This document shows, one piece after another, positions 25,301-40,231 of a stretch of 64,000 bases of DNA. Under the pieces are notes generated by a model. The model made no database searches, was not told the origin of the DNA, and worked only from the letters and a program-made list of their open reading frames with translations. The stretch comes from Cliona cf. orientalis. Its lineage: Eukaryota; Porifera; Demospongiae; Clionaida; Clionaidae. The stretch covers positions 9,570,292 through 9,634,291 of the forward strand of contig OZ005697.1 in the NCBI GenBank assembly GCA_963930775.1, written 5' to 3'. The translations under genes and the position numbers were made by a program. The first letter of the stretch is position 1, and every line of letters begins with the position of its first letter.

Positions 25301-28300
25301 AGATGGTGCTGCTTCGAAGGTGCGGTGGTCGCTGATCCAGGAGTAGATATTTGATGCATGTTTTCCCCACACCAGGTTGGCCCAGCACCACACACACGAT
25401 GATGATCACTTCAACAAACCCAGCTTTCATGGCTTCATCAAGGAGACGCTTGGATGATTCTGAAACCATCATGCATACATGCATACACAGTTACATAAAT
25501 TTACAAAGATACTAAGCCATACATTATTAATCATGGGGACAATGATCACATTATTCAACTGAAGATAAATGTACATGCATGAACTAATATTATTATCAAC
25601 CATACAATCATTGATAACATAATTCTGACAGGCAATTTTTGTGGTATATACATAATAGTTATCTGCCAGTAATTGGGGTGCATGAGATGCAGATAACTAT
25701 TTTGTTGGTAGTTGACCTCTGTTCATCATTGGCCTACTTTATGATGACCCAACCCCTTCCCATAGCCGGCAAATTGCCTATAAAAACTTTGGTTGCTAAG
25801 CAACTACCAACAAATATACGTATATATAACAAGGGCTCATAGATCACAACGGGAAGAGGGCATGTAACAAAAAATTTTTACATCAGTCAGTGGTTGGTAG
25901 TAGCAGCTGCTATCTGAACTGCAAACTGTCCAACTCTTCATTTCATCCTGACAGTCACGTACATACTGCCATTTAATTTGCCACACGGAACAAATTATTG
26001 AACCACTAACATGACCACAAAAATAATAGTATACAGGATCGCTGCTAGTGCTTCTATGTAAATTTGTAGTAGTATTCCTAATAAAAATCTGGGTCGGTCT
26101 AATTATGTTCTTGCATATACAGTGCAACTAAGCAAGAGAGCAAAACATTTTAAAACCATATTTTTGGGCTAAACTCTACACAAACAGACCTATTTGATAT
26201 CAAAATGGCCACAACAATCATTTTTATTGTGTTTTACAAAATTGCAAATTTCCCATATATTATAGCTAATACAGAAGCCACACAAGTGTGGGCCCGTTTT
26301 CGTAGATTTTTCACTGATTTTGGATAAAAGTTGCTATATCTCGGAAATGGTAAGGAGTTAAGATTTCACATTTGGGATTTAGTAACTTCATTACAAGTGC
26401 TATCTGCCCACCAATTTCTTAACTGACACTAAATACATGTAGGAAAAAATGTGCCTAACATATTTAGCCCTCCGAAAGGGATTTACGGATAATATCTGGT
26501 TAGCAATGCACTGCACAGCCTCTACACTCATGACAAATTAACTTCATATGGATATGAATGACTGGGTAGAGCCCACACTCTTAACCCAAAATAATACTTA
26601 TTTAATGTGCCTAACAAGAGCCATGTTATCTTATGAAGCCATAAAAATGGATGTAATCACAGTTACATCCCATAATTTAAATTCTATGTAGAGTTTATGT
26701 TGAAGAAGATTGGTACCAAATTTCAAACTCTTATCTATAATAAATCTTATTTTATGAGCCAAATAGGCTCAAATTCTGAGTTTTGCTCTCTTGCTTGGTT
26801 GCACTGTACATGTAGTCAGTTGGGTTAGTTCAAATTAACTTAAGTGATTTACACAATCTCATGTTAACAAATAACAGCCACATTCATTCACATGAACACA
26901 GTCATGCTCTGCACTCACCTTCCTTTTCCAGCAGTCCTAGTCTCTCTTCATAGCCAGTAGCTTCACTCTCCCACTCACTGACCGCCCTCTTATAGCGCTG
27001 GATGTTACTCTCCACCTCCTTCACTCTTTCCTGTAGCCTCCTCTTCTCCCAATCAGTGGTTGATCTCTTCAGATCTTGTAGCAATAGATCTTTCTCCTAA
27101 TAACACAAATGATCATGAACATTTTCAGTGCATACACAAACTTAATTACTTGATAAATACATGAAGTCACTGTTACCATAGCTACAATATTATGGAAGTA
27201 ATTATTTTTTGAGGTATACAGTCACATAATTACTGATGACAGGGCTATCCATTAGCCATGGAGATCCACTGCTTAAGTGGGTACCCCACACTAACCCAGT
27301 TAATTTAGACAACAGCTTCATGACTAAATTTAATAATATGATACATTAAAGGCATTGTGTCATGCTATAAGCGCTGATTGCCTACTAATTGAAGCCGCAC
27401 GCGCCCACGCGGTAAATGAACACTGGGCGTGGCGGATGGCTGATAAGTTCGCGTGTACATTCAAATCTGCCCGCTGAGACTCGCTCTGCTGGGCGTTCGA
27501 TTTTCTAGGCATCGTGTAGGCTCTCGATCCTATACTTATCAGTTTTCTTACTCTTTAGCCGTCCATAACCGAAGATTGCAGGCTTCTCAACTCGACCGTC
27601 GCGAATGTCTTCTGCGCTGCACGTGTTCGATCTCCGCGTACTTCCGTGGACTATACCGTGATATTGGGCGCGCCCGTACTTCCTGTGCCCACTTTAATTG
27701 AATTTTTGAACTAATGAGCTCATTAAGAAGCAATTAGGCCTTATGTATGGACACAATGCCTTTAATTAGTGAACAAGGGACACACTATTGTGGCTTCCCA
27801 ATGTCAGAGCTTGTTCACAACTAACACCAACCCACACCAACTGACTCACCAGTTCATATGATCTTTGCTGTTGCTGAGAGTATGCTTTCCACTGTAAGTA
27901 GTGAGAGAGAGTGAGAAGGTAGGATGATCACTGACCAAAGTATGTCAACATAATGATAAATACTGTCAACCTTGATGACTTTAATAATTAACATAGCAAT
28001 GTACTGTGCCCAGGGGCGTAGCCAGGATTTATTGAAAGGGGGGCTGAGTATAAAAAGGGAGTGCACGCGAAGTGTGTAAAAAAATTTTGGTTGACCACGC
28101 CCACTAATTGTCACATGATCATGGTTAACTGACTTCCATATAAGGAATGGAATTTGCTCAACTATTACAACTCCTACCACTTACACAATAACTACCAACT
28201 TACAGCATCTAGCTTGTCCAATTCATCCTGCAAATAATGAGACACAAATTTTTAATAGGTGATGGCAACACAATCAAGTAAGTACATAGCATCATAACAG

Positions 28301-29790
28301 CTACTCACACAACAAGGATTTGCAATAGGGAGGCAATATTATCGTGGTGTCCCAGATAGCGCTTAAACGTAACTCATGATTAAATTTTTGACCCCCATGG
28401 GTGCTTACCAGGTGACCTCACATGGGCGCTTACCCGGAACACTACGGCATGTCATTTTTACTCTCTTAAAAATAACTAGTGACAATGCAGGGCCTATTTG
28501 GGGGGAGCCTGAGCTGAGAAAGGTTCCATGGGACGGGAGTAGATGAGACTCAAAAAGCCCAGATAGATTGTGAAGATCATGGACACAGATACAAGTAGAC
28601 CATGTACCTGCCCGATAGCCCCCTCCATGTAGTGTCTATTCTATGCCAACAGTTAATAGCTGCCTTAGTCTGGCAAGACAGCCGCATAGCTGCTTCTGTT
28701 GTACCATGGCAGTCTCAGCGAGCAGCATGTCTATCTCTATTTCTATTGCCTTCTTAGCCGCTCCTCGTGCTGTTGAGCTGACTGCGATTGATGAGCTCTA
28801 TCCTCCTTTGCAGTCTTACTTTTCTCTGGTTTAGACTTGGTTCAGCGTTCCATGATGGCGATAACAATTTCTTGTCTTGTACTATATACAGTACTGTACT
28901 AAAAGTATGTACATCTGCAATTCGCTAACATTAATTAAAACAGCGTACATATGGCCCGTGGCCCAAACATGAGAATGCGTAATGGAATACTTGCTTATGT
29001 CCATAGAGCCATGCTGAGCATAGTACGTTTTGCGTGATTGAATATATACATGTATTATACAATTCGCGCACAGCTGTATACTGTTTATGTGGGGTTTGCT
29101 CAGGCTTGCCCCAATGACATGTCAACTACAGACCAGGCTAGGTGGGTAGGGCAACTGACTGGAGAGACAAGACACTCAGTTACCTCACATCTACTCATGC
29201 TCATAATAAGACTAACTAGACTGACTTACCTTGTGGTGCTGCCTCTCTTTCTGCAAAGGAGAGAAACAATGACAAAGATACAACTTGTTGTCTAAGCATC
29301 AGTCATGGGAGACAGGGACACTCACTACCACAAGGACACCCTCCACCCAACACATCAAAACCTCCCCTTCAAACTAACTCAGTCTTGTCAATCGGTGATG
29401 AGCACATCATCAAAAGAGACACTGACAAGAAAATTCTCAATGAAACAGGCTCCACAATAACACTACATGTACTTTGAACCCACAGTATACCATGACAGTA
29501 TCTTACCTTAAACTTGATCCACTCTGGATCTCTCTTCTTCGCTTCCTGCAAGAGAAACAAGAAACACAGCACTCATCAAATTGAAAATCAAACAAAATTA
29601 AAAAACGTAACTGACTGTCAGTTGCGTTTTTTAATTTTGTTTGATGATCTGATGTCACACTATTTAATAACATAGCCTCCAACACATTCAAAGCTAAAAC
29701 TTAATGGATAAATTCTGGTATACAATAATATTATGTATCATTGTATTGATATGACGATCGAACCTTCAGTCTCCTTTCAAAATCAGCCAT
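22355..29790 (-). CDS. CC-Roc-COR-death-domain GTPase, copy 2
   Basis: Exons: 29764-29790 (MADFERRLK), 29507-29545, 29230-29250, 28204-28227, 27850-27891, 26919-27096, 23099-25459, 22963-23031, 22787-22870 and 22355-22677. Phases close to 1,055 residues. N-terminal coiled coil 1-110; P-loop GQPGVGKT at about 137-144; DCGGQ at about 332; THLD at about 416; COR-like winged-helix region from about 526; Ser/Thr linker with a PQKRK basic patch; death domain over roughly the last 100 residues. The loop between G2 and G3 (about 211-280) is the longest of the four. The 39-codon coiled-coil exon present in the other copies (EVEELEKQK... type) is deleted with its flanking intron, but being phase 0 its loss keeps the frame. 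Domain order resembles the C-terminal half of DAPK1; a death-domain adaptor role is inferred. Confidence 0.85.
27350..27761. mobile_element. 412-bp piggyBac-like MITE with TTAA target duplication
   Basis: The ends AGGCATTGTGTC and GACACAATGCCT are perfect inverted repeats and TTAA flanks both sides (27346-27349 and 27762-27765). Units 1, 3 and 4 have the empty site GCATTAATTAG with a single TTAA. TTAA duplication is the hallmark of piggyBac-type transposition. The inside is GC-richer than its surroundings and contains no transposase. Confidence 0.92.
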
Positions 29791-30281
29791 CCTAGCTATA
29801 AACTCTGCATCTCGAGACACACCCCTTTTCCAAAAGTAAAAAAAATCGTGATCAGAATACATACACTTTTGACGACCTTTATCAATCACTTTTTTAGGAA
29901 ATTCCAACATAACAATGATAAATAGCTGTATGCAGAGGCTGGCTGTGACTCACTCCTACAAAACAATTAAGCAACTAATGATACTATCATAAAACAGTTC
30001 TCTTGTCTCTCTGCTTTGCCCTAGACTGAGTTCTGTGCTTAGCAACAGCTGCATTGTAGAACTTCTGCAGGGGGGGAGGGGGGGGGGGATAAAGAAATAC
30101 TAAAATTTAATACTGAATACATGGCTACATGGTTACAAACAGTATTATGTCTTCATGCATTTAACCAGTCCGATATACACACGTGATGTGAAGTTCCATG
30201 GCTTATAGTACCACCGTAAATTGCGAATGTTCTGTTATTAAAATATTTTCGGATAGCCTGGCTTGTGCAAAAATACATATG

Positions 30282-30519
30282 TGACCAGCTGTGAGAAAAG
30301 GGACCATTTGGGACTTTGTGTTTGTCATATGCAGCTTGTACTAGTATGCACAGAGGATAATGTATATTCTGTAGGTGTATCCGCTGTATGTTGATGTCAA
30401 TACCCTGATACAAGTATACTCGCTACTACATTTGTAGAAAGCAAGTTGGACAATGTCATGATAAAAATTGATCTTGTTTCATACTAACATGAATAGTCCC
30501 TTTTCTCATAGCAGGTCAC
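30282..30519. mobile_element. 238-bp GTGACC-ended MITE nested in an older MITE
   Basis: The ends GTGACCAGCTGTGAGAAAAG and the mirror image of GTGACCTGCTATGAGAAAAG flank a 238-bp block inserted in the TACCGTAAATTGC element of the IFRD intron. Compared with the empty site in copy 1 (ATACATATGCAATATG), ATAT is duplicated. The same insertion is in unit 3 at 49188-49425. Confidence 0.85.
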
Positions 30520-31912
30520 ATATGCAATATGTCCAAAAAGCAAAAAAAGGTGCATGAAACATTTGCAATTTATAGTACATCTTATCTACCATCTTCGAAT
30601 TCATGACCTACCCTCTCTAGCCGTGAAGCCTTTGACTCTACAGTTGTGAGTGGAGCTGGTCCCATTTGGAAGATCTCCCTCAGCAGCTCATTCCCCTGGA
30701 TGTGTGACGTCATACCAGACCCAAGAACCTCTCGGAACATGTACTGAATCAGCCGAGACCAGCTGTCCAATGAGATGCTCTCTAGACCAACCTTCACTGT
30801 TCGCTCGGGAGCACCTTCATCCTACGTCACAGATGTGATTTCAACATAAAATCATGAAAATTAGTAGTTCAAGAACTATAATAATTATTATAGGGGAAAC
30901 TATCCCAGTTTGAAGCCAGATGAGTTAGTTGTGTGGGGGTGGGGTGGGAAGCTGAACAGTTATTATTAATTTTGGACATTGGCAGCATGTATACAACATG
31001 CTCAAAAAAGGCACTCTCCTCTAACCATACACCCTGCATGCATTTTATGATAATTACTGACATGCATATTATGCAATAGTACATGTGACATGCATGTGAC
31101 ATGTAGCTAGCCAGCCAGCGTACATTGAGTGTTTGCAGTACATCCCTGAAGTGAGCCCTGAGCTGGTTCCTCTCCTTCCTGGCCGTGTAGCGGTTACTCT
31201 CCGTCGCTAGCTGCTCGATCAGCGAGTACGTCTCACAGCTCTCGGCACTCTCCAAGAGGTCAGAGTCCACCTCCCTCCCCAGCTCAAAGAGGATGGCCAC
31301 GGCTTGACCGATGGCTAGCCGGGCCGTTGAGCTGGCCCCGCCCCCCTCCAGCTTGTCCAATAGCTATAGGGTGTTGAACACAGGGAGGAGGCTGCATAGG
31401 AAATGTGTACTAGCATGCTCATTCACTGGGATAAAACTTTTTTCTAAATTTTCAGAGCATTATGGTACTTCCATACCATTTAAAACAATGACAAACTACT
31501 GTACATGATAATTCAGACCATGAGTTACTGTAATTCATAAATTTTTCATCGATAAAAACATTTTCATTTTAACATGAAAATAATTAATGGTTTACCTGTA
31601 GGTAGGCAGTGTGAGTTACCTGTGAAAGAGTCCTGGTATGACATGGTTGGGGGCCACAGAGAGTAGGAGGCTACAGCTCTGGGCACATGATGCCATCATC
31701 ACTTCGTCTCTCTTGCTCTTCTTGAAGAGATCTTCACAGAATCTCAGCGTCTGCTCCACCTCGTAGAGGTCGGCCGCACCGATGAACCCTATGACCCCCA
31801 GCAGGATCACACACTACATCCACCACAGAGAGGGAGAAAAAATAAAAAGAGTGCTTATTAGAATAGGTATCCAAAATTATGAATAGGATCAACAAAATCT
31901 CTTTTTTTTGAG

Positions 31913-31933
31913 TGGGGGGGGGGGGGGGGGGGG
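31913..31933. repeat. G-run in IFRD intron, unit 2
   Basis: An uninterrupted run of about 21 G. The matching intron position in unit 1 (20359) has about 10 G and in unit 3 (50801) about 6. Confidence 0.85.
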
Positions 31934-32479
31934 ATCTTACAACGCACAGCAGGATTGAATGGATTGTTCATGTTTACGCAATTCTTATAATAACATTACA
32001 AAATTTCAGGAACTGAAACCAGAGATTTCACAGACTACTGCAATTCTCAGACATCTAGGGTGCCTAAAATTTAATAAACTATGATTTTTTTCTTGGCTGG
32101 GTTTCACAGATAGTCCATATTGTACTCCTCCTCCTACCTTTGCCCTCTCCTGCACTGCCACGGTGTGGTCAGTGGCCAGCTGGGAAACTGTTGGTTTGAG
32201 AGCAGCTGACACATCAGGATGGTCTGTTCCAAACTGCACCACTAGCATAGCTGAATCAACTCATACCTCTCACGATCTTGGACTGAGGGAGGGAGGGGAG
32301 AGAGAGAGAGAGGATGATAAATTATGTGATCTTATTTCTGATTCATGGACTCACCTTGTCTCGGATTTCTAGTGATGATATCTATCAATGTCTCTTTCCT
32401 CGAGTACAATAACACATGCAGAGCAAATTAGTCAGGCTATGAGTATAATGCTACCAATTAATTAGCATAGATCCAGTAG

Positions 32480-34278
<1,799 letters not shown>

Positions 34279-34678
34279 ATACCCTAAATAATATGATACA
34301 GCTTGCAGAATGGGTCTACGTGGGTCATGGATCCCCCTTTCGCATGTGACGTGACCGTGAAATTGTGCAAGTTTTCCCGCCACAGTGAACGCTGATTCTG
34401 TGCATGCTCAAGCAATTAGGCGCCGAAAGGTAGAGCACGGCACGCAGCGACACGAATAGGACACGCAGTGCATTACCATTTGAGGGGAGCACATTGAATA
34501 ATATTGTGAAGTCGCACGCTCGCAGCTGCTGGAGTCCCAGGTAAGTGCACAATGCACTTGTTCACAAAAAAAATTTGTTATTAAAATTTAATTTGCTAAC
34601 ATAAAAAATAGCTAAGTCAATACACACAGTGGCAATTACTTGGTGGGAGATACAAGTCCATGTATGTGCAAGAGTGGT
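34279..34678. other. Spacer before ROCO copy 3
   Basis: From 34290 onward it matches 8580-8970 of unit 1 closely, including a plus-strand GTCCCAGGTAAGTG string. No coding sequence is seen. Confidence 0.6.
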
Positions 34679-37600
34679 TCAGTTAGCTGATGCTGACAGT
34701 GCAGAATGAATCTCTTCGAGGAGTGCCTGTTGGTCACAGTCCTCCAGTAGTTCAATGAGTGTGCCCCACGAGCAGGGTCTTACTCCATTCCCACTGAGCC
34801 AGTGCTGGAACATGGCACGGCAGCAATCCTCAGGAACACCACGGTACTGCTGATCAATTGACTCTATCTTTGCACCGGTATCGTCAAAATTCATGATGTA
34901 TCCCAGATTACGCCAGCTAGGGGCCAGCCGGGAGATGATTCTGATCTTTCCATCAGCTACTGTTTTGAGCAGCAATAACTGGGCAATGGTCGGTTGGAAA
35001 TCTGAAAAAGAGAGAAAGATGATCATTATCCGCAAGATAATTACGCATAATATAGGTGTGCCATAGTTATGAGTCAAAATTTAATGCATGCATGCTGGAA
35101 CTAGCAAGTCATACTAACCAATATGGAGTGGGGCAGAAGGGCCACTGCTGTTGGTTGATGATGGTTGGCCGACACTGGTGGGGGTCTTCCGCTTTTGTGG
35201 AACTGAAGAGAGAGAAGAGATATTAAACAATAATACCATAAAATTACTGCAATGTGGCTTGGTAGCTATAGCCATAATAACATTAGAAACTAACCAAGTG
35301 CCATTGGAGAGTCCTCACTAGCTGAAGTAGGCAGATCCGGTCCAGAAGCAGCACCTTGTGGAGCTGTAAGGGAGAAATCCGTTCAGCTAAAATTGATGAT
35401 AACTATAGTCACATATTTTTATAAACTTACCTCTTGGAGCTATGAACCAGATAGAGTGCCGATCGTCGAGTAGGCCAGAGAGTTGTTGAATGTCACACTC
35501 CCAGTATTTCTTTTCCTTGGTGAGTGTTGCCGTGTGTTGCTTGAGCTCCTGAGCAGGCTGGTCGGCCGAGGAGGAAGGAGGGGAAGGGGAGGCAGAGGTG
35601 TGGGGACAGAGGAAAGCAAGTTCAGGCTTTGTCGTCTTGTAGTTCAGTCTGCTACAAGCTGCTCGTATGCCATTGAGGATGGCCTGCCTGATGGTGGGGA
35701 AGTGACCAGCGTACTCACTGCGAGGTACAGGAGCTGTTGCACTCACGTGGACTTCGATGTAAGCGTTGGAATCAATGAGCGTGATTGTGCATGGAGGGTT
35801 GTGGATAAGCTGAAGGCTAACGCAGTTACGATAAAGACACTGATTGGGTTTAAGAAGAAGGTCCCACGCACAGTGCCGGATGAGGTGGGTCACAAGGCAG
35901 CAGAAGACTCCAGCACGTCGAGAGCCACCTGGAAATCGAACAAGAAGAGTGGCTGCTACTGGAGAGGATGCTCGATACTTCTCAAGCTCGGCTTCTGAGA
36001 GAGTTGGCAAGAGAGAGAGCATCAGGTAGTACTTCTGCTGCTTGGAACTGTCGAGGTCCTTGAGCCAATCAGGTGGAGGGATTTCAGCAAAGACAAGCAG
36101 ACTCATCAAAAGCTTGGAGAGATCATCTTTCGAGAAGATTCCCTGGACATAATGTCGAGGAAACTGCTCTAAGATATCTTCACTAACCACACCGTGATCA
36201 CGGAAGTGCCTCCAACCTCTCATCACTGGTGTATCGGGAGAAGGCTCACCAGCTTCTGCTGCAACTATAGGCTGCCTCAGCAGGTAGCTGTGGTAAACTA
36301 ACTCAGAGACCTTGTCGAGCTGGATCTGTGAGTCGACAAAGACCACCTTTGGAAGGACCTTGGGGGAGTACTTGATGACATTGAGCTCATCAAAGTACAC
36401 CAGGGCAGCATCGAATGACTCTTCTCGTATGTTGAGCAGTCGAGCCATTTGAAGGCACTCGGCTCGGCTGAGGACCCCTCTATCCAGCTCCTTGGCTAGC
36501 TCCTGAAGAAGCAGCTCCAAGACATACCACCAGATAGGAACCTTCTTCACCTCCCTAGCTCCTGACTTCTCCACAGCACATCGCATGGTGTGAGCGATGG
36601 CTTTCTCTCTCTCACCTCGGCCGAGGGCATTGAGGGGAAAGAGCAGCTGCTTCATGTCACAGGAGAAGTAGACAAGCTGATCAGAGAACTCTGGCTCAAA
36701 CATTTCCAACAGCTGCTTATTTTTTTCCTCCAACGTTTCGACTCTCTCTCCAGCTGGAGGAGGCTGGTCGGAGGACTGGGCAGCTGCACCAGAGGAGGAG
36801 GAGGATGGATCAGGACTGATTTGGGAAAGTGAGAGCTGCTTCTTCATTTTTTTCTCCAGCTGGTCAAGGTGAGTGCCCACCATGATGATGCTGGGGGGCT
36901 TCTCTTGAGTGGAGTAGGACTGGATGGTGTTGACAAGACACCGGATTGTGTCTTTGGCTGAGAGCTGGGACTGCTGAGGTACTCCGACACGCTTACCCTC
37001 ATCGTAGTACTCCACTGCTTGGATATCGTCAAGCTTATCTGTGAGGCGAGTGACGCACAAGGCAGAAGAGATACTGCGAACAAAGAGAGGGAGGAGCTCG
37101 TGATACTGAGGCTGCCCCCCACAGTCGGAGAAGTAGACCCACAAGGACTTTAGCAGCTGCTTAGTGAGAGGATCGGACAAAGCCTCCAGCTCACCTCCTT
37201 CACTCTTTAGCCTTGTGATACACTGCACCAGCTTATCCATGATCCTCGTCATGGCACTCTGGCAGGCATTAGCTGGTAATGCTACAGCTCCAGCCGAGGC
37301 TCCTCCTTCACCATCACCTGTTGATGAAGCTTCAGCTCCTGCACCAGCAGCTGCTTTCTTGCTAGGTGAGGTATCTTTACTGTGCTTTGTCACCCAGTTG
37401 ACGATCCTTGCCAAGAAATTCTCCTGCTTCTTTGCGACCTTCACCTCAGCATCGAGAGAGGAGCTTGCGTCTCGCTCGGCTAGCAGGATCATCCTCGCCA
37501 TGATCTCCAGCATTTCCTCATCCTTCACCTCCTTCCAATTTCCTTTGAGGGTTTGGATTCTGGCCTCGGACATTCGCTTGATTTCGATGCGTAGTGGTGT

Positions 37601-40199
37601 TTCGGCACAGATGGTGCTGCTTCGAAGGTGCGGTGGTCGTTGATCCAGGAGTAGATATTTGATGCATGTTTTCCCCACACCAGGTTGGCCCAGCACCACA
37701 CACACGATGATGATCACTTCAACAAACCCAGCTTTCATAGCTTCATCAAGGAGACGCTTGGATGATTCTGAAACCATCATGCATATACATGTACATACAC
37801 ATACACAATATGCATATTAAATTTGGTTTCTTCAATACTATACTTCTAAAAATTTAACCCTTCTAATTATTTGGCACCCTTTATTAGGTGATAAGAAATA
37901 TGCTCCAGTTATCCTCAGGGCAAAAGTGAACCAAGACGTGAAAATGCTGGTGTTTTTATAGGCGTGGCTCTAGCACTCGCACACTCATGTGGTTCGATGC
38001 AGATGCTGAAGTACCGGTGCTAGCACAATGGCCCTGCCCCAAAACTTCTTCATGGTTGCAATGTAACTCGTAGCCCTCGTCACAATTAAGCTTGTTGTTT
38101 GTGGGGGTCCATTCGATGTATAAGGCTTCCTTTACCTTCAGCTGGACAGGTCTGTTGGTTCTGTCCAGCACCTTAGTTTTGTCTTAATCTATTTGATGTT
38201 GCTGGTCCCATTGATGCTCAGCGATGGCATACTTCCACGTGTCCCCCTTGTTGCAGTGTTCTTTGACTCGCGTCTCTAGGCACCTTTGTGTCTCCCCAAC
38301 ATACACCGCACTGGTAGGGGATCTGGCAGACCACATCTGCCAGCTTCTCCTTGGGGAGGGGGTTCTTCACTTAGGCGAGTAGTGAGTGGAGGATTGGACC
38401 TGATTTGAAGACAAGCCTCAAGTCAAACTTCTCACAGACCTTTCTGATTGCTCACTCACGCTACTCACGCTCTAATTTTGGCATTTCGTCACGCATATGT
38501 GATTTGATAGTTGATCATGCAATTATATCAGTTGATGATCCAGTGCAGCATTGTGTGGATTTGAAATTCATTCTGGGAGCTCTTTCACCCACAAAAATTA
38601 TCAGACATTCGGTATACTGCAAAGTTCTAAGTAACTGACATCAGAGGCGATTATGTCATGTTCTGCACTCACCTTCATTTTTTAGCAGTACTAGTCTCTC
38701 TTCACAGTCAGTAGCTTTACTCTCCCACTCACTAATCCTCTGATTACGCCGACTTATTACTACCGGATGCACATCATCAAGAAACCTTCGTGGTCCCACC
38801 TAATAACAAATATATATCAGTGCATGTATGGCTGACATTGGGCGGAGCATACCATATATATTATAAAGTATAAAAAACAATTGAATAAAATTGAAGGATG
38901 AAGTAGGGATGGCAGTGCCAAAAAATACACAAACAAGATTCGTAGGGATAACGTATCACATCCACTATACATCCCTACGCTTGCTTTTCTCATACATATC
39001 TGATTCAGCATGTAATTTAAAAGTGTCACTACTATTGATATTGATCCCTGGGTATACAGTATTGATTTTCCATTCCTGCATGCATGTGCCCCAAATATAA
39101 TATTATGTGTGTGCATGGCTACTCAAAAAGCAAGCGTAGGGATGTATAGTGGATGTGATACGTTATCCCTACGAATCTTGTTTGTGTATTTTTTGGCACT
39201 GCCATCCCTACTTCATCCTTCAATTTTATTCAATTGTTTTTTATACTTGTTACTGTTCCTTTTTAGTGCCCTCAGGGCCTGGTAGTTATTAATTTTCATC
39301 AATGCCACCTAGCTGACTAATATCGTGGGGACAGAGGCTGGGCATGAGACTACATGTATACATATTACATGGCGACCGGTTTGCCTATTCCGTGATTGTT
39401 TAATATTAAAATTTAATGCATGGAACTAGCTACTTCAAACATTTTTTCTGGACCTATATAGCTATATCCAACCGTGCTCCAGCAATAAATACAATATTAT
39501 TATAGGGAAGCAAGTACAACATGTTTGTGTGATCTTAGCCTTTGAGTCAGGCAGCTATGGTACCCCAACTGTGACACCATGAGTTCAAACTTGAATACTC
39601 CAGGCTGTACTAGAAGTGAAAATTCCAGGCAGTCTTTTGATAGCTTGCTAGGACGTCTTCTTTTGCATCACACACTATTGAACGTGCATCAGTGGGGTTT
39701 TCGAGACAGCTCAGGTAACTAGCTGACCTGCGAATGAAGCCACGCCCCTCGTTATCTCGATCCTGAAGCTGGCCGCTGACTCGACCGGCAAACTTGAAAG
39801 AAGGCTGTTTAGAACCAAGTAGCTAGCGACGAAAACATTCTGTTTCAGGAGCATATTTTATAGGCCAGTAAGCTTACTCTTGGTAAGTAGCCACTATGAT
39901 CGACAGTTCACTGCGGAGCTGATCAGCTGAGCGAACAGGCCGCGCCAGCGCACGCGCGCCACTTGCATCGGTCACATGACTTCACCATGGCAACAACAAA
40001 TGAGCATGCGCATTATATGACAAAATGGCTAATTGGACACACCCACTCGCAAAACGCGCGCTGTACACACCCACAATTAAATCGCTATCCTGATAACACA
40101 AAACGAGCGTGCCACAGACATGCGCGCTCCAAAATGGAGTGGATTTATACTCAAACTAAGGTGAGCGGTCATGGTAGTCTTGAGTTAGCCCAGGAAAAC

Positions 40200-40231
<32 letters not shown>

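Larger units (their letters stand above)
29987..32384 (-). pseudogene. IFRD-like gene, copy 2, two disabling lesions
   Basis: Exons match copies 1 and 3: about 32138-32282, 31620-31813, 31124-31391, 30612-30821 and 29987-30064. The first has lost seven bases (CCACCCT) near 32246, so the frame runs into TAG. The third has a six-base insertion giving CTA TAG CTA at the codons that read CTA TTG in copy 3 (stop at 31364-31366). A further short 5' exon at about 32350-32384 is diverged. The remaining sequence, including LDSWSRLIQ, FREVLGSGM and the basic tail, is intact. Confidence 0.82.

Noticed and set aside
23079..25459. NACHT/NLR identity for the nucleotide-binding exon
   Set aside because: DCGGQ followed by a GTHLD motif fits Ras-like Roc GTPases, not the Walker B/sensor pattern of NACHT ATPases; no LRRs are present.
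23079..25484. Intronless genes starting at MHVCMMVSESSK
   Set aside because: The first residues come from intron sequence before an AG acceptor (TTTCAG). The acceptor phase matches the donor of the preceding coiled-coil exon in all four copies.
30153..30413. 86-codon open frame conserved between units 2 and 3 (30153 and 49059)
   Set aside because: It runs across a MITE nested inside another MITE; conservation reflects recent copying, and no other unit has it.
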